A stretch of DNA of 48,785 nt. It comes from Clostridia bacterium. GTDB taxonomy: Bacteria > Bacillota > Clostridia > Christensenellales > Aristaeellaceae. Position 1 is the stretch's first letter. Each line of letters starts with the position of its first letter. Of the stretch, positions 21,001-26,978 are shown one piece after another. The DNA lies in the NCBI GenBank assembly GCA_017543905.1, contig JAFYFC010000030.1, positions 1 to 48,785 of the forward strand, given 5' to 3'. The translations under genes were made by a program, and so were the position numbers. The notes below the pieces were generated by a model. The model saw only the letters and a list, made by a program, of their open reading frames with translations, searched no databases and was not told the origin of the DNA.

Positions 21001-21705
21001 GGGTATCTCGTCCTTGCCGCCGCCCAGTAGTTTTATTACACCGGGCCACGCCACGCCGTCCGCGCTTATGCCCTTCGAGGTCTCGAATTCCTTTACCGCT
21101 CCTTCGGTTTTGGCGCCGAACTTGCCGTCCGCCTTTCCGCAGTCGAAGCCGTTGTCGTTCAGTGCCTGCTGGAGCTGTTTGACAGCGTCGCCCTTGTCGC
21201 CGCGCCTGAGCGTGCCTTCAGGATCGAAGTTCTCGGTTATTTTTTGCGAGCATACGGAGCAGGTGGCCTCGCGGATTCCGGCGGAAAAATCCGTCGCCTC
21301 GACGATTACCACCCACGGCCCCAGCGTATGCGCCGTTTTTTCTATCGTCTGAGTGTTTTTGTGCCCGCAGACCTTGCATTTGCGCGTGCGCGTACCGGTC
21401 TCGGTACAGGTGGCCGGCTTGGTGACCGTCCACGCGCCGTAGCTATGGCCCTTCTTTGCCACAGTCTGGGTCTGCTTGTAGCCGCAGTATTCGCATACGC
21501 GCTGGCGCTTGCCGGTCGCGGTGCAGGTGGCCTTTTTCGTTACTTTCCACTGGCCGAAGGAGTGCTTCTGCGTGCGCGAGGCGGGGCAGAAGCTTTCGGT
21601 GGCACCCGTGCCCGTGGCGGTGACGGACGCCGCATAAACGGTCGGCAGTGCGCTTGTCAGCATGACGAGCGCGAGCAGTATGCCAAATATACGTCTGAGC
21701 TTCAT
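18025..21705 (-). CDS. large secreted modular protein P1 (CxxC repeats, PG-binding, DUF11-like repeats, CA[EK]H tandem C-terminus)
   Basis: The protein has 1226 residues. The signal peptide (1-25) ends VYA. Residues 48-155 hold three repeats of the form H-S/T-x-G-x-W ... ATCT-x2-G-x-R-x-R-x-C-x2-CG, the third degenerate. Residues 164-227 match a peptidoglycan-binding type 1 domain (LRRGDKGDAVKQLQQALNDN, DGKFGAKTEGAVKEF). From about 240 to 950 are beta-rich DUF11/CARDB-like modules; at least four contain an x-G-[DE]-x(3)-[YF]-x-I/L-x-[VL]-[TA]-N core. The C-terminus (about 965-1222) contains two related helical units starting YCAEH and LCAKH, each with an LW-x2-EL helix and terminal cysteines. 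There is no LPxTG motif or C-terminal anchor, so attachment could be through the PG-binding domain. Its closest relative in the window is P2 (33747-38054). It has its own promoter and terminator. Function is unknown. Confidence 0.85.
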   Translation of the reverse strand: MKLRRIFGILLALVMLTSALPTVYAASVTATGTGATESFCPASRTQKHSFGQWKVTKKATCTATGKRQRVCEYCGYKQTQTVAKKGHSYGAWTVTKPATCTETGTRTRKCKVCGHKNTQTIEKTAHTLGPWVVIVEATDFSAGIREATCSVCSQKITENFDPEGTLRRGDKGDAVKQLQQALNDNGFDCGKADGKFGAKTEGAVKEFETSKGISADGVAWPGVIKLLGGGKDEIPDPSVLPATLGSLELNVTNVPLRTSKDTDTVTVSMTLTYTGLQPVALTALNANKDDEIPHEAWMSGLLQPGQTYPFTLVAHLSDGEKQSDWAHRYVSAYAEEPIEHTALSDFELVILPLQVTGASLLLVPEDTTGMEGALDETVSVTVYLINNGTETLENIGASMKNGSSDVADGLKGIPEDALFTLVPSEFIELDALITVGLEDVPKGAAQREIEATALGKDSGEAAQDILTLSIPIKGASGLELLVEFFDEQQNSYSEGDTPTFKLLVTNEGEVTLTDVCIQAYDGMDAERELYIAGTLGSDAAMSFDDKYTLTLYDSTLDPLELAWIAYGTAPDGSVVFAGPVTIELETEYNDPALSIVKEVISEAESGTGWYVYGETVKYRITVTNESADDMEFVEIYEPLLGENEDALMDLIELLASEETVYYEYVYTVDYDDVERGYIENTVTAHWTDGEESRTSKSNTVTVNVLDDDEEGSVTIYKFEYYSEYFPYGYALGDEITFAIELANDTLTDISDVIVYDNLNEEGFVHFTTISSLPAGHARIFEYKYKVTEDDVARGYVTNTASMTWFDPQTGTVSGLVTEPVTVVTIGFNASEYPLIVKTVTNEPKNKKFYQENEVITYDITVTNTLGMPIYDVQVRDSKADWNVIGSVAKLEVNESVTYKFSYTVDAQDVENGEVYNYAQLDYTPTREEPASIISQPAISLTGKETPPARSSKGDSCVRTLTGVGDGIRAYKLDYCAEHEKTAEQSDKLLAGALTKGQITQAYTDIAELWAKELQEEYAAMMSGASAAERAVIQNEYELFLEYAASLEEELRAVNGGDEEIVQQKLAELMMNKCADVCYERHNAPKARPDSLRQAVLEALETPQAPEHCAVSAERKSYGWDYSVTLCAKHNLIGSTADELILKANTAEDVLNAKQLWLGELNALTFERYMKVDAAVREVCMAERSAFDAYLAAREVFLEMLYPTKPLIAAEALTDTVRGRVVEFCAE

Positions 21706-21767
21706 CTTTCCCTCTCCTTTTCGGTATTCGGCGGTTGTGTCGTAGGTGCAGGCTTTGTTGCTGTCTT

Positions 21768-21796
21768 ATTATAACGCATTCTTCTCTGATTTTCAA
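21768..21796 (-). promoter_or_regulatory. sigma-A promoter for P1
   Basis: On the minus strand TTGAAA, a 17-base spacer and TATAAT, about 60 bases before the ATG. Confidence 0.82.
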
Positions 21797-21914
21797 TGCC
21801 GTTATAAAGCTTACGTTACATTTTCGGCGGTTTTTTGCGGCATTTTCGCCGCTTATATATAAAAACGCAGTCCGGCGCGGAATTGTTCCGCAGAATCGCA
21901 AAAATGTTTTAAGA

Positions 21915-21952
21915 CAAAAAGCGATACGCCGCAGTCGTCAGGCATATCGCTT
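21915..21952 (-). terminator. terminator of the cyclophilin operon
   Basis: On the minus strand AAGCGATATGCC pairs with GGCGTATCGCTT (11 of 12), followed by TTTTTGTCTT. Confidence 0.85.
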
Positions 21953-22016
21953 ATGTACTTGTCCGCCCTCGCTGCCGCCTCTGTATCGTCAGGCGTTTAA
22001 CAGGCGCAGGGTCTTT

Positions 22017-22532
22017 TTACAGCTTCGTGAAGGGATACTCCATGCCGCCGTCCTCGGCGGTCGCCCTTTTGATGCGCTGCTCGTTTACCGGACGGTCGCT
22101 CATGTCGGTTTTGGTCTGAGCGATCTTATCCACAGTGTCCATGCCCTCGATCACCCGTCCGAACGCGGCGTACGCGCCGTCAAGATGCGGGGAGGTCTTG
22201 TGCATTACGAAAAACTGGCTGCCCGCGGAATTCGGGTTCATAGAGCGCGCCATCGAGAGCACGCCGCGCTCGTGCTTAATGTTGTTGACGACGCCGTTTT
22301 GCTTAAACTCGCCCTTTATCCTCCAGCCCGGTCCGCCCATGCCGGTGCCGGTGGGGTCTCCGCCCTGTATCATGAAGCCGCTGATCACGCGGTGAAAAAT
22401 CAGCCCGTCGTAAAAGCCGCTTTTTACAAGATGCAGAAAATTGCCGACGCTTTCAGGCGCTATGTCCGGATACAGCTCCGCCTTGAAGCTGCCGCCGTCT
22501 TCCATTTCAAACGTTACGATCGGATTGCTCAT
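22017..22532 (-). CDS. cytoplasmic cyclophilin-type peptidyl-prolyl isomerase
   Basis: The 171-residue single-domain cyclophilin should catalyse cis-trans isomerisation of Xaa-Pro bonds. It has no signal peptide, so it should act in the cytoplasm. Active-site elements are intact: LIFHRVISGFMIQGGDP (catalytic Arg and the hydrophobic pocket), GVLSMAR, NSAGSQFFV (Gln and Phe) and HLDGAYAAFG. It is the last gene of the operon, one base from the stop of the lipoprotein cyclophilin, with GGAG as ribosome-binding site, and ends before the terminator at 21915. Confidence 0.95.
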   Translation of the reverse strand: MSNPIVTFEMEDGGSFKAELYPDIAPESVGNFLHLVKSGFYDGLIFHRVISGFMIQGGDPTGTGMGGPGWRIKGEFKQNGVVNNIKHERGVLSMARSMNPNSAGSQFFVMHKTSPHLDGAYAAFGRVIEGMDTVDKIAQTKTDMSDRPVNEQRIKRATAEDGGMEYPFTKL

Positions 22533-22533
22533 G

Positions 22534-23217
22534 TCATTCTCCTATCTTGTTCAGCGTGTATTCCCTGCCGAAGGTTTCCACGCGGATATACTTTATCTTC
22601 TGTTCGTTTAAGGGCTTATTCTGCGAATTCGTGACGACGGAGGCGATCCTGTCCACAGTCTGCATGCCGTCTGTCACCTCGCCGAACGCAGCGTACTGCC
22701 CGTCCAGATGCGGGCTGTCCTGATGCACTATAAAGAACTGGCTGCCCGCGCTGTCGTAGGGCGTCGCGCGCGCCATGGATATTACGCCCCGCTTATGCGA
22801 CAGCTCGTTTTTAAAGCCGTTGGCCGTAAATTCGCCCGCTATTTTGTAGCCGGGGCCGCCCGTGCCGTTGCCCTCAGGGTCTCCGCCCTGTATCATGAAG
22901 CCGCTGATCACGCGGTGGAAGATCAGTCCGTCGTAAAAGCCCGAATTCGCCAGCGTCACGAAATTCGCTACCGTATTCGGCGCGACGGACGGATAGAGCC
23001 TGAGCACTATCACCCCGCCGTTTTCCATCTTCAATACCGCGATCGGGTCCTTCTCCGCATACGCGTCCGCAGGCACGTTGACTTCCGTTTTGTCCTCGAG
23101 CACGAGCGTCTGCCCGCCGTCTGTTTCTTTAAGCTTCAGCGCGTACTGATCCTCGCTTCCGCAGCCGCTCAGTACGCTCACGAGCAGCGCCAGCAAAAGC
23201 GCCAAATATTTCTTCAT
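22534..23217 (-). CDS. lipoprotein cyclophilin-type peptidyl-prolyl isomerase
   Basis: The protein has 227 residues. A short lipoprotein signal (MKKYLALLLALLVSVLSGCG) with lipobox VLSGC predicts membrane anchoring at Cys19. A linker of about 40 residues leads to a full cyclophilin domain with FHRVISGFMIQGGDP, GVISMARATPYDSAGSQFFI and HLDGQYAAFG, so the catalytic residues are kept. It should act on exported proteins at the outer face of the membrane. GGAGGT precedes the ATG. It lies between a cytoplasmic and a membrane-anchored cyclophilin and closely resembles the cytoplasmic one, which suggests local duplication. Confidence 0.94.
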   Translation of the reverse strand: MKKYLALLLALLVSVLSGCGSEDQYALKLKETDGGQTLVLEDKTEVNVPADAYAEKDPIAVLKMENGGVIVLRLYPSVAPNTVANFVTLANSGFYDGLIFHRVISGFMIQGGDPEGNGTGGPGYKIAGEFTANGFKNELSHKRGVISMARATPYDSAGSQFFIVHQDSPHLDGQYAAFGEVTDGMQTVDRIASVVTNSQNKPLNEQKIKYIRVETFGREYTLNKIGE

Positions 23218-23252
23218 CCGTTTACCTCCGATACCAGTAGTCTCAGGCGTGT

Positions 23253-23837
23253 TCAGCTGTCCTTATAAACGCGCACGCTTTTTATAACGCACGTCTCCCC
23301 TGATTCGGCGATTGCGTCCGCGTATTCCATGCCGTGCGTTACCCTGCCGAACACCGCGTACATACCGTCGAACTCCGCGCAGGCGTGGGTAAGTATGAAA
23401 AAGCTGCCCGCGCCGGAATCGTAATTGCCCGTTCTGCCCATGGATACGGCGCCGCGTTCGTGCGTGAGCGGGTTTTCAAAGCCGTTTGCGGCAAACTCGC
23501 CCCTGACGGTCTCCGCGCCCGTATACATATCCTGTATGAGCAATCCCGGCATCGTCATGTCGAAGGACGTGCCGTCGTACGCGCCGGAATCGGCCAGACG
23601 CGTAAACAGCGCCACGCTTTCCGGAGCCGCGTCCGGGTACAGCTCGAGAGCGAGCTCGCGCCCGTCTGCGAGCGTTATGAGCGCGCCGTAAGTGTTCGCC
23701 GCGTTCTGAGTGCCCTTATCGAGCAGCCCCGGCAGCGTCAGGGCAAGCGCGGCGACAGCAAGCACAGAAAGCGCGATTATAAGCGCCCTGCGCCGCCGTG
23801 CGGCCTTCTTTTTGCGTTTGGCTGCGCGTTTTGCCAC
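23253..23837 (-). CDS. membrane-anchored cyclophilin-like protein, catalytic residues lost
   Basis: The protein has 194 residues with a GTG start. A highly basic N-terminus (AKRAAKRKKKAARRRR) precedes one membrane segment (ALIIALSVLAVAALALTLPG), so the domain is probably outside. The cyclophilin fold is recognisable from LALELYPDAAPESVALFTRL, GEFAANGFENPLTHERGAVSM and FDGMYAVFGRVTHGM. Two signature sites differ: the FHRVI motif reads FDMTM (catalytic Arg absent) and the SQFF motif reads GSFF (Gln absent). The GGDP loop is also missing. It may therefore bind rather than isomerise proline peptides. It lies 14 bases after trmO and 35 bases before the lipoprotein cyclophilin. Confidence 0.88.
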   Translation of the reverse strand: MAKRAAKRKKKAARRRRALIIALSVLAVAALALTLPGLLDKGTQNAANTYGALITLADGRELALELYPDAAPESVALFTRLADSGAYDGTSFDMTMPGLLIQDMYTGAETVRGEFAANGFENPLTHERGAVSMGRTGNYDSGAGSFFILTHACAEFDGMYAVFGRVTHGMEYADAIAESGETCVIKSVRVYKDS

Positions 23838-23852
23838 CTGAATCGTCTCCGT

Positions 23853-24524
23853 TTACTTTCTGTTTACTATTTGTACTACCGTGAGCACGTTTTGGCTTAC
23901 CCTGAAGCGCACGTCCATGTCCGCGTAATAAAACCCGTATATGCGCTCGGGATCGGCGTGGTACGCGGGCCGCGGGTCCTGCGCGAGCGCGTACATCAGC
24001 GCCTCGAGCTTGTCCTCCGGCACACGCTGCTTAATATCCGGCGGGAATTCCACCTCAAGCGTGTCGCCCGCGTGCGCCTCGCCGAAGCCTCCGCACGCGT
24101 CCGGAACGCTGTCCGCGTAAGGCAGATACGGCTTTATATCGTATATCGGCGTGCCGCTCTTCATGTCCGCGCCGGAAACGGTAAGCACGGTCCCGCGCGC
24201 GCTTCGCTCGACGCCCTCGAGCTTTACCACCGTGAGCCCCAGCGGGTTCGGCCTGAACGGCGAGCGGGTAGCGAACACGCCTCGCTTCACGTTTCCGCCC
24301 AGCCTCGGCGGGCGCACGGAAGCTTTCGCGCGCGCAGGCACGTCGAAGCCCCATATAAGCCATAAATGCGAGAACTCCTCTATCCCGCGCGTAAACTCCT
24401 CTCCCGCACAGCGCTTCTCGGGCACTATGCGGCTGAGCAGCGCAGGATTAAGCCCGCTTTGTCTCGGCAGCCCGAACTTTCCGGGAAAGTCGTTCTCTAT
24501 ATGCGCAATCGGCTCGACGATCAC
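23853..24524 (-). CDS. TrmO/TsaA-family tRNA N6-methyltransferase
   Basis: The 223-residue protein belongs to the TsaA/TrmO beta-barrel family, which uses S-adenosylmethionine to methylate t6A37 of a threonine tRNA in characterised members. Family motifs: IAHIENDFPGKFGLPRQSGL, EEFSHLWLIWGFD, VRPPRLGGN, GVFATRSPFRPNPLGLTVVKLEG, and the later DIKPYLPYADSV. Translation starts at GTG and overlaps the stop of the preceding isomerase (GTGA), so the two are coupled. Its company with a sugar isomerase and three cyclophilins is not functionally explained. Confidence 0.93.
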   Translation of the reverse strand: MIVEPIAHIENDFPGKFGLPRQSGLNPALLSRIVPEKRCAGEEFTRGIEEFSHLWLIWGFDVPARAKASVRPPRLGGNVKRGVFATRSPFRPNPLGLTVVKLEGVERSARGTVLTVSGADMKSGTPIYDIKPYLPYADSVPDACGGFGEAHAGDTLEVEFPPDIKQRVPEDKLEALMYALAQDPRPAYHADPERIYGFYYADMDVRFRVSQNVLTVVQIVNRK

Positions 24525-25375
24525 TTTGCCAGCATTTCCCTGAGGTTTGCAAGGTCGCAGTCAAGCGCCTTTATGCAGTCCTCCATGCCCTCGAATTCCA
24601 CGCTCAGCCAGCTGTCGTAGCCCGCTTCCCTGAGCATGCGCAGACATTCGGGCACGTTTACGATGCCGTGACCGATTATCGCGCCGCGCAGGTAATTGCC
24701 CCCGGCGGTCTCAAACCAGCCCTGCGGCGGTACATATTCGCCCTTGCGCTTGAAATGGAAATCCTTCGCGTGCGCATGCACCGCATAGCCCGCCGCGGTT
24801 TTCAGCGCGTCTACGGGCTGCTCGTCCACGCACAGGAAATTGCCCATATCCACCAGCCAGCCGAAGTTCGGATGCGCGACGCTGTCTATAAGCCGCTTTA
24901 CCCTCGCGCTCGCCTGGAAGAAGCGGCCGTGGTTTTCTATCATCGTGTGCACGCCCAGCCCCGCCGCGAACTCCGTGACCCGGCGGTAGCCCTCCGTGAC
25001 TGTCTTAAGCGCCTCGTCCACGGTATACACGCGGCCCTCTGCGTCTGCGCCGGAGGTGGAATCGTGCCTCATCCTCGGCGCGCCCATAAGCGCCGCGATC
25101 TCAGATTCGCGCTTTAAGCGCTCGACCTCCGCGTCAAGCCCGCACTTTATAAAATCCGCGCCCGTCATATACGCGATGATCGGCAGGCCCTCGCCCTCGC
25201 TCTGCGCTTTCAGTTCCTTGGCCAGCGCGCGCATTTCGGCGTCCGACTGCCCGCCGCGCACGATCTCGACGCCCTCGAAGCCCATTTGCTTCGCTTTGGG
25301 TATAACGTCCGTCATAACCATGCGTCCGTCGCCCATAGCCTGCGAAAAGCTGTAAGAGCTGACTGCTATTTTCAT
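24521..25375 (-). CDS. sugar phosphate isomerase/epimerase (xylose-isomerase-like TIM barrel)
   Basis: The protein has 284 residues from the ATG at 25375, which follows GAGGTG at good spacing; an in-frame GTG nine bases upstream was rejected because it overlaps that site. The fold is an AP-endonuclease-2 type TIM barrel. Metal ligands can be placed in MIENHGRF (Glu), GWLVDMGNFL (Asp), VHAHAKDFHF (His) and WLSVEFEGMED (Glu). These enzymes isomerise or epimerise small sugars or sugar acids; the substrate cannot be told here. It is the first gene of a five-gene operon driven by the promoter at 25406-25434. Confidence 0.88.
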   Translation of the reverse strand: MKIAVSSYSFSQAMGDGRMVMTDVIPKAKQMGFEGVEIVRGGQSDAEMRALAKELKAQSEGEGLPIIAYMTGADFIKCGLDAEVERLKRESEIAALMGAPRMRHDSTSGADAEGRVYTVDEALKTVTEGYRRVTEFAAGLGVHTMIENHGRFFQASARVKRLIDSVAHPNFGWLVDMGNFLCVDEQPVDALKTAAGYAVHAHAKDFHFKRKGEYVPPQGWFETAGGNYLRGAIIGHGIVNVPECLRMLREAGYDSWLSVEFEGMEDCIKALDCDLANLREMLAK

Positions 25376-25405
25376 ATTACTCACCTCGCAAATTGATATG
25401 CGCCT

Positions 25406-25434
25406 ATTTTACCACACACAAGCCGCATTGGCAA
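25406..25434 (-). promoter_or_regulatory. sigma-A promoter for isomerase-trmO-cyclophilin operon
   Basis: On the minus strand TTGCCA, a 17-base spacer and TAAAAT, the latter preceded by TGG (extended -10). It is divergent from the URO-D gene. Confidence 0.75.
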
Positions 25435-25558
25435 CGCACAAACGCAAAAATACATTAAAAGCGCGTGAATAAAGCCGCCGTTTTCCATGCGTCTCGTCTG
25501 CGCGGATGCCGTCTCGCGCGCAGCACGGAATTTTGTACTGGAAATCAGGCGCTTCGTG

Positions 25559-25567
25559 TGGTATAAT
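25559..25567 (+). promoter_or_regulatory. extended -10 promoter for URO-D-family gene
   Basis: TGGTATAAT is a full extended -10 element, 33 bases before the ATG. No good -35 is found at 16-18 bases; TTGTAC lies 23 bases upstream and is too far. Confidence 0.6.
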
Positions 25568-25600
25568 CCTGTAAAACGATTAAAAATCAGGAGCTGCGCT

Positions 25601-26716
25601 ATGCTTTGGACACGCGACGAATATCTGAGCCATATGACATTTGCGGGGTCTCCGCGTGAAATGTTCACGGAGCTGTTCGGGCCGCTGATAGGGCTGGACG
25701 CGGAATGGAGATCGCAGGGCGCGTCAGAGGACGAAATCAGCCTGACGGCCTTCGGCTGGGACGCGGTCAAATACGTCACCGTCCCCTTCGACATTAGCCC
25801 GCACACCGGTCTTTCGGAAAAGCTTATATCTGAAAACGATACGGAGCGCATAAGCGTGGACGCGCTGGGACGCAGGATGCGTTTAAGCAAGAAATGCGCC
25901 ACCATTCCCCTGCCGTTTTCCTGGCCCGTTCAGACTCCCGAAAGCTGGGACGCCGTGCGGCACTGGTACGCATTTGACGACAGCAGAATAGATATGCCCT
26001 CGCTTAAGCGCGCGGCGCGCGCGCGGGACGAGGGCGCGCTCAGCATTATGTGGATACCGGGCGGCTTCGACGAGCCCAGACAGCTCATGGGCGAGGAAGA
26101 GGTATGCTGCGCTTTCATCGAGGAGCCCGAAATGATAGAGGATATGCTCGGGACGCTGGGCGACATGTGCGTTCAGGCGCTCGAACGCATACTCGATACA
26201 GTGCCGGTGGATATACTGTGCATACACGAGGATATGGCAGGCAAATCCGGCCCCATGATAGGCCCGAAGCTGGTAAGGCGCTTTCTGACGCCGTATTACC
26301 GCCGCGTCTGGAATATCGCAAAAGGCGCGGGCGCAAAGCTGTTTTCGCAGGACTCCGACGGCAACATGGAAGCGGTGATAGACGAATTCCTGGACGCGGG
26401 CATAAACTGTATGTACCCTCTCGAGCCGATGGCGGGCATGGACATGGTGAAGCTGCGTCAAAAATACGGCAGCCGCCTCGCGTTCAAGGGCGGCATAGAC
26501 AAATTCGCACTGCGCGGCACGAAGGAGGACATCCGCCGGGAGCTTGAATACAAGCTCGCCTCCCCGCTCACGGGCGGCGGCACCGTGTTCGGTCTGGATC
26601 ACCGCATACCGAACGGCGTGCCTATAGAGAATTACAGATACTACGTAAAGCTCGGCCGCGAGCTGCTGGGACTCCCGCCCGCCAAGCCGGGCAAGCATAT
26701 AAGGATGGCGTTTTGA
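25601..26716 (+). CDS. uroporphyrinogen-decarboxylase-family protein
   Basis: The protein has 371 residues from the ATG at 25601, with AGGAG eight bases upstream; a longer frame from 25487 crosses the promoter and was rejected. The C-terminal half shows the URO-D barrel pattern: VDILCIHEDMAGKSGPMIGP, then AGAKLFSQDSDGNMEAVIDE, GINCMYPLEPMAGMDMVKLR, KYGSRLAFKGGIDK and GLDHRIPNGVPIENYRYY. This subfamily is distinct from HemE and includes corrinoid-linked methyltransferases, but the His-x-Cys-x zinc motif of those is not visible (QDSDGN occupies that place). No corrinoid protein or heme gene is nearby. Substrate is unknown. Confidence 0.82.
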   Translation: MLWTRDEYLSHMTFAGSPREMFTELFGPLIGLDAEWRSQGASEDEISLTAFGWDAVKYVTVPFDISPHTGLSEKLISENDTERISVDALGRRMRLSKKCATIPLPFSWPVQTPESWDAVRHWYAFDDSRIDMPSLKRAARARDEGALSIMWIPGGFDEPRQLMGEEEVCCAFIEEPEMIEDMLGTLGDMCVQALERILDTVPVDILCIHEDMAGKSGPMIGPKLVRRFLTPYYRRVWNIAKGAGAKLFSQDSDGNMEAVIDEFLDAGINCMYPLEPMAGMDMVKLRQKYGSRLAFKGGIDKFALRGTKEDIRRELEYKLASPLTGGGTVFGLDHRIPNGVPIENYRYYVKLGRELLGLPPAKPGKHIRMAF

Positions 26717-26978
26717 AGGGGCTGTCTGCACAAGTGGCAAAGCCCCGGGGAGGTTTGGATGGGTCGAAACTCCTCCAATTGTAATCCGCAGGGGCGGCTT
26801 TGCCGCCCCGAGGAGAATTTTCATGAAGGCGGGCTTGCACGCCGAGAATGAAAATTCATTCCTTACGGCTTTTGCGCCCGGAAAATCCCGCAGGATTTTC
26901 AGCAAAAGGCGCAATAACCCCAACCGATTGAAATGAATCTACGATTCATTTCAATCGAGGGGCTGCTTGCAGCCCCTT
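26716..26978. repeat. mosaic of palindromes flanked by 9-bp inverted repeats
   Basis: The outer ends AAGGGGCTG (26716-26724) and CAGCCCCTT (26970-26978) are exact reverse complements and touch the stop codons of the two convergent genes. Within are successive stem-loops: GGGGCT/AGCCCC (26718-26746), GGGGCGGC/GCCGCCCC with a 3-base loop (26791-26809), GAATTTTCAT/ATGAAAATTC (26815-26857) with an inner GC hairpin, GAAAATCC/GGATTTTC (26881-26900), a perfect 15-bp stem with a 3-base loop (26925-26957), and AGGGGCTGC/GCAGCCCCT (26958-26977). Several could terminate transcription, but there are no T-runs. The form suggests a repetitive extragenic element or small MITE rather than a simple terminator. 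Confidence 0.75.

Larger units (their letters stand above)
21706..22016. other. intergenic region holding P1 promoter and cyclophilin-operon terminator
   Basis: No gene is seen. The region contains the P1 ribosome-binding site (AAAGGAGAGGG, minus strand), its promoter (21768-21796) and the terminator at 21915-21952. The remaining sequence shows no further structure that I recognise. Confidence 0.7.

Noticed and set aside
18319..21030. two long plus-strand frames over P1 (434 and 459 residues)
   Set aside because: Both are antisense shadows of the P1 coding sequence, which has a signal peptide, promoter and domain structure.
25533..25538. TTGTAC as a -35 for the URO-D gene
   Set aside because: The spacing to TATAAT is 23 bases, too long; the extended -10 is sufficient.
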